This document shows positions 4,956 through 6,010 of a DNA stretch of 6,010 nucleotides, in pieces. Source of the stretch: an uncultured Coprococcus sp. (lineage in GTDB: Bacteria > Bacillota > Clostridia > Lachnospirales > Lachnospiraceae); assembly GCA_900557435.1 (NCBI GenBank), contig USSH01000165.1, positions 1 to 6,010 of the forward strand, read 5' to 3'. Made by a program: the position numbers and the translations under genes. The notes below the pieces were generated by a model, which worked only from the letters and a program-made list of their open reading frames with translations, was not told where the DNA came from and searched no databases. Positions within the stretch are counted from its first letter, which is position 1. Each line of letters starts with the position of its first letter.

Positions 4956-4997
4956 AAACCAGCCTGTATGATTTTCACTGTCATACAGGCTGGTTTT
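4955..4997. terminator. Long bidirectional terminator
   Basis: A perfect 17-bp inverted repeat, AAAACCAGCCTGTATGA (4955-4971) and its complement (4981-4997), surrounds a nine-base loop. The arm ends in AAAA and TTTT, so it can terminate the HTH gene rightward and the 5191-5949 gene leftward. Its left arm begins at the last base of the HTH stop codon. Confidence 0.9.
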
Positions 4998-5054
4998 ATG
5001 GTGTTTCCTGATATTATTCTCAAATCTCGGTGCCGATAATAGCCAATCACACTA

Positions 5055-5150
5055 TTAATTCTTTTTTAACTTCTCTATCTCAGCCTAAAGATTGGTGATA
5101 TTCGCATCCTCCTTGTGGTATTGCCCATCGCTACGCTCAGTGGCAGATCG
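5055..5150 (-). pseudogene. Possible decayed C-terminal coding fragment
   Basis: On the minus strand one frame reads RSATERS, then DGQYHKEDANITNL, a TAG (5085-5087), then AEIEKLKKN and TAA. If the TAG were a mutated CAG (Gln), the end would read as a normal heptad-like helix, NITNLQAEIEKLKKN. Stops just upstream (TGA at 5151-5153 and a nearby TAG) and the lack of a start argue that this is a relic, not a gene. The parent family is not identified. It lies between the bidirectional terminator and the 252-residue gene. Chance similarity to a coiled coil remains possible. Confidence 0.3.
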
Positions 5151-5190
5151 TCAGTGCTATTCCAACGTGCCCATTCTCACTTTTTATCGA

Positions 5191-5949
5191 CTACACAATA
5201 TCCCTGGCAACAACAAATTTTTCATTTGGAGCTTTGAAAGCCATTGTTACTTTATAATCCACATTTTTTATAGTGATACTAATTGTATTAGGCGGATACA
5301 ACTCCTTCATACTTTTAGACACAATCTGCGCCAACGCAAGGGCAAGTCCCTCTCGTTCATAGTCACAATGTAAGTTTCTATATCTCTGTTTTTCGAAATT
5401 AAAGTCATCTCTAGGGTTTGTATACTCACTATCATAAAGATATTTTATCTCAGTAGTCGAAACTATATATGTAAAGTTACATTCGATAAATTTTTTATTT
5501 GAATCAGAATCAGCATGTGATATCATCCTCTTAAACATCCCAAGAGAATACTCAATCATCGATTCTATTTTAAGCGGATTAGCTATTAAACTATTGTAGG
5601 TGTTTTTCACATTTTTATCATATACTTCAATCTGTTCTCTTATTTTTTCTTCTATTTCTTTTTCTGCTTTCTCCTTTTCATATTTGAAACATTCTTCCAA
5701 TTCATCAACTTCCAGCATTTCTTTTCCGACACATGAACATTCTGTCTTATACTGTACACGCCTGGAAACTCCCATTATAAGTATTCCTAATAAACCTCCC
5801 CAAAGGTATGCACCACCATCCAGGTCAGACTTACATCTTAATATTATTATGATAGCTATCGAAACAATCGCCCCACACAAATAAATAACTATTGCCTTGT
5901 TAACTATAGAATTTGCATAAAATTTTTCTATTTTCTCTCTATCATCCAT
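5191..5949 (-). CDS. Unknown two-helix membrane protein with charged helical region and C-terminal domain
   Basis: This 252-residue protein has two close hydrophobic segments (about 18-38 and 46-61), placing both ends probably on the same, cytoplasmic, side. A highly charged stretch at about 76-116 (EEKIREQIEVYDK and similar) is likely a long helix or coiled coil. A soluble C-terminal domain follows, with KFIECNFTYIVSTTEIKYLYD, REGLALALAQIVSKSMKEL and a beta-rich end ITIKNVDYKVTMAFKAPNEK. The start is the ATG at 5949; TAGG lies about eight bases upstream, a weak SD. The gene is clearly more AT-rich than the genes to the left (a hand-counted 60-base sample, 5581-5640, is about 27% GC), which suggests acquisition. 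It appears to be a single-gene unit sharing the terminator at 4955. I do not recognise the family. A membrane sensor or accessory defence-type protein is possible, but there is no motif to support it. Confidence 0.8.
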   Translation of the reverse strand: MDDREKIEKFYANSIVNKAIVIYLCGAIVSIAIIIILRCKSDLDGGAYLWGGLLGILIMGVSRRVQYKTECSCVGKEMLEVDELEECFKYEKEKAEKEIEEKIREQIEVYDKNVKNTYNSLIANPLKIESMIEYSLGMFKRMISHADSDSNKKFIECNFTYIVSTTEIKYLYDSEYTNPRDDFNFEKQRYRNLHCDYEREGLALALAQIVSKSMKELYPPNTISITIKNVDYKVTMAFKAPNEKFVVARDIV

Positions 5950-5966
5950 ATATTTAGCCTAAATTA

Positions 5967-6001
5967 TTCACGGCTTTGCCGTGAAAGTGGCTGAAAGCCA
6001 C
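5967..6001. repeat. Two adjacent perfect hairpins upstream of the membrane-protein gene
   Basis: TTCACGGC (5967-5974) pairs with GCCGTGAA (5978-5985) around TTT. One base later GTGGCT (5987-5992) pairs with AGCCAC (5996-6001) around GAA. Both work on either strand. They end 18 bases upstream of the minus-strand ATG at 5949, so they would lie in or near its leader. No clear T-tract follows on either strand. The form resembles dispersed palindromic repeats found between genes, but copy number cannot be seen here. Confidence 0.65.
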
Positions 6002-6010
6002 ATAGTTTCT

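Noticed and set aside
1..6010. CRISPR array, tRNA, rRNA or insertion sequence
   Set aside because: No regularly spaced repeats with unique spacers, no cloverleaf or rRNA segment, and no intact transposase or terminal inverted repeats were found.

Overview
The window looks like chromosomal DNA of an anaerobic Firmicute, most likely a Lachnospiraceae member close to Roseburia, Butyrivibrio or Coprococcus. This rests on moderate to low GC, purine-rich Shine-Dalgarno (SD) sites, T-tailed terminators, and two protein types familiar from that family: a TFIIB-type zinc-ribbon/TPM gene pair and a Gly/Cys-rich 'chorion class HCB-like' small protein. No rRNA, tRNA, CRISPR array or intact transposase was seen. 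The genus is inference.

Left third (1-2290, minus strand): an apparent operon reads leftward. A double zinc-ribbon protein with a C-terminal membrane segment (TTG start) is followed with a TAA-ATG junction by a TPM-domain membrane protein with a Gly/Ser/His tail. After 75 bp comes a membrane-anchored protein cut by the left edge. All three are predicted membrane proteins, so an envelope-associated job is likely.

Middle (2291-4313, plus strand): a divergent control region holds a 14-bp direct repeat with a 30-bp period, a TTGACA promoter candidate and a perfect 12-bp palindrome. It precedes a 91-residue Cys/Gly-rich protein built from two copies of a hydrophobic-CCGGCG module. A structured 3' region and a strong terminator close that unit. 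Next come two unrecognised genes: a protein with a helical N-domain, a Ser-rich hexapeptide-repeat linker and a conserved-looking C-terminal peptide, then an 84-residue helical protein. The pair ends in a terminator flanked by two copies of the same small hairpin.

Right part (4314-6010): a noncoding-looking stretch holds a 36-bp tandem repeat (12-bp subunits) that is open in all three forward frames. It precedes an XRE-family HTH regulator that ends in a long bidirectional terminator. Beyond it lies a decayed minus-strand coding scrap, then a minus-strand AT-rich gene for a two-helix membrane protein with a charged helical region and an unknown C-terminal domain. Two adjacent perfect hairpins lie just upstream of that gene. 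The lower GC and odd flanks of this right-hand part suggest accessory DNA.

No known defence system or complete mobile element can be demonstrated. The most unusual items are the duplicated Cys-rich protein, the uncharacterised two-gene module with its Ser-rich repeat, the hairpin-terminator-hairpin arrangement, and the three-frame-open tandem repeat.
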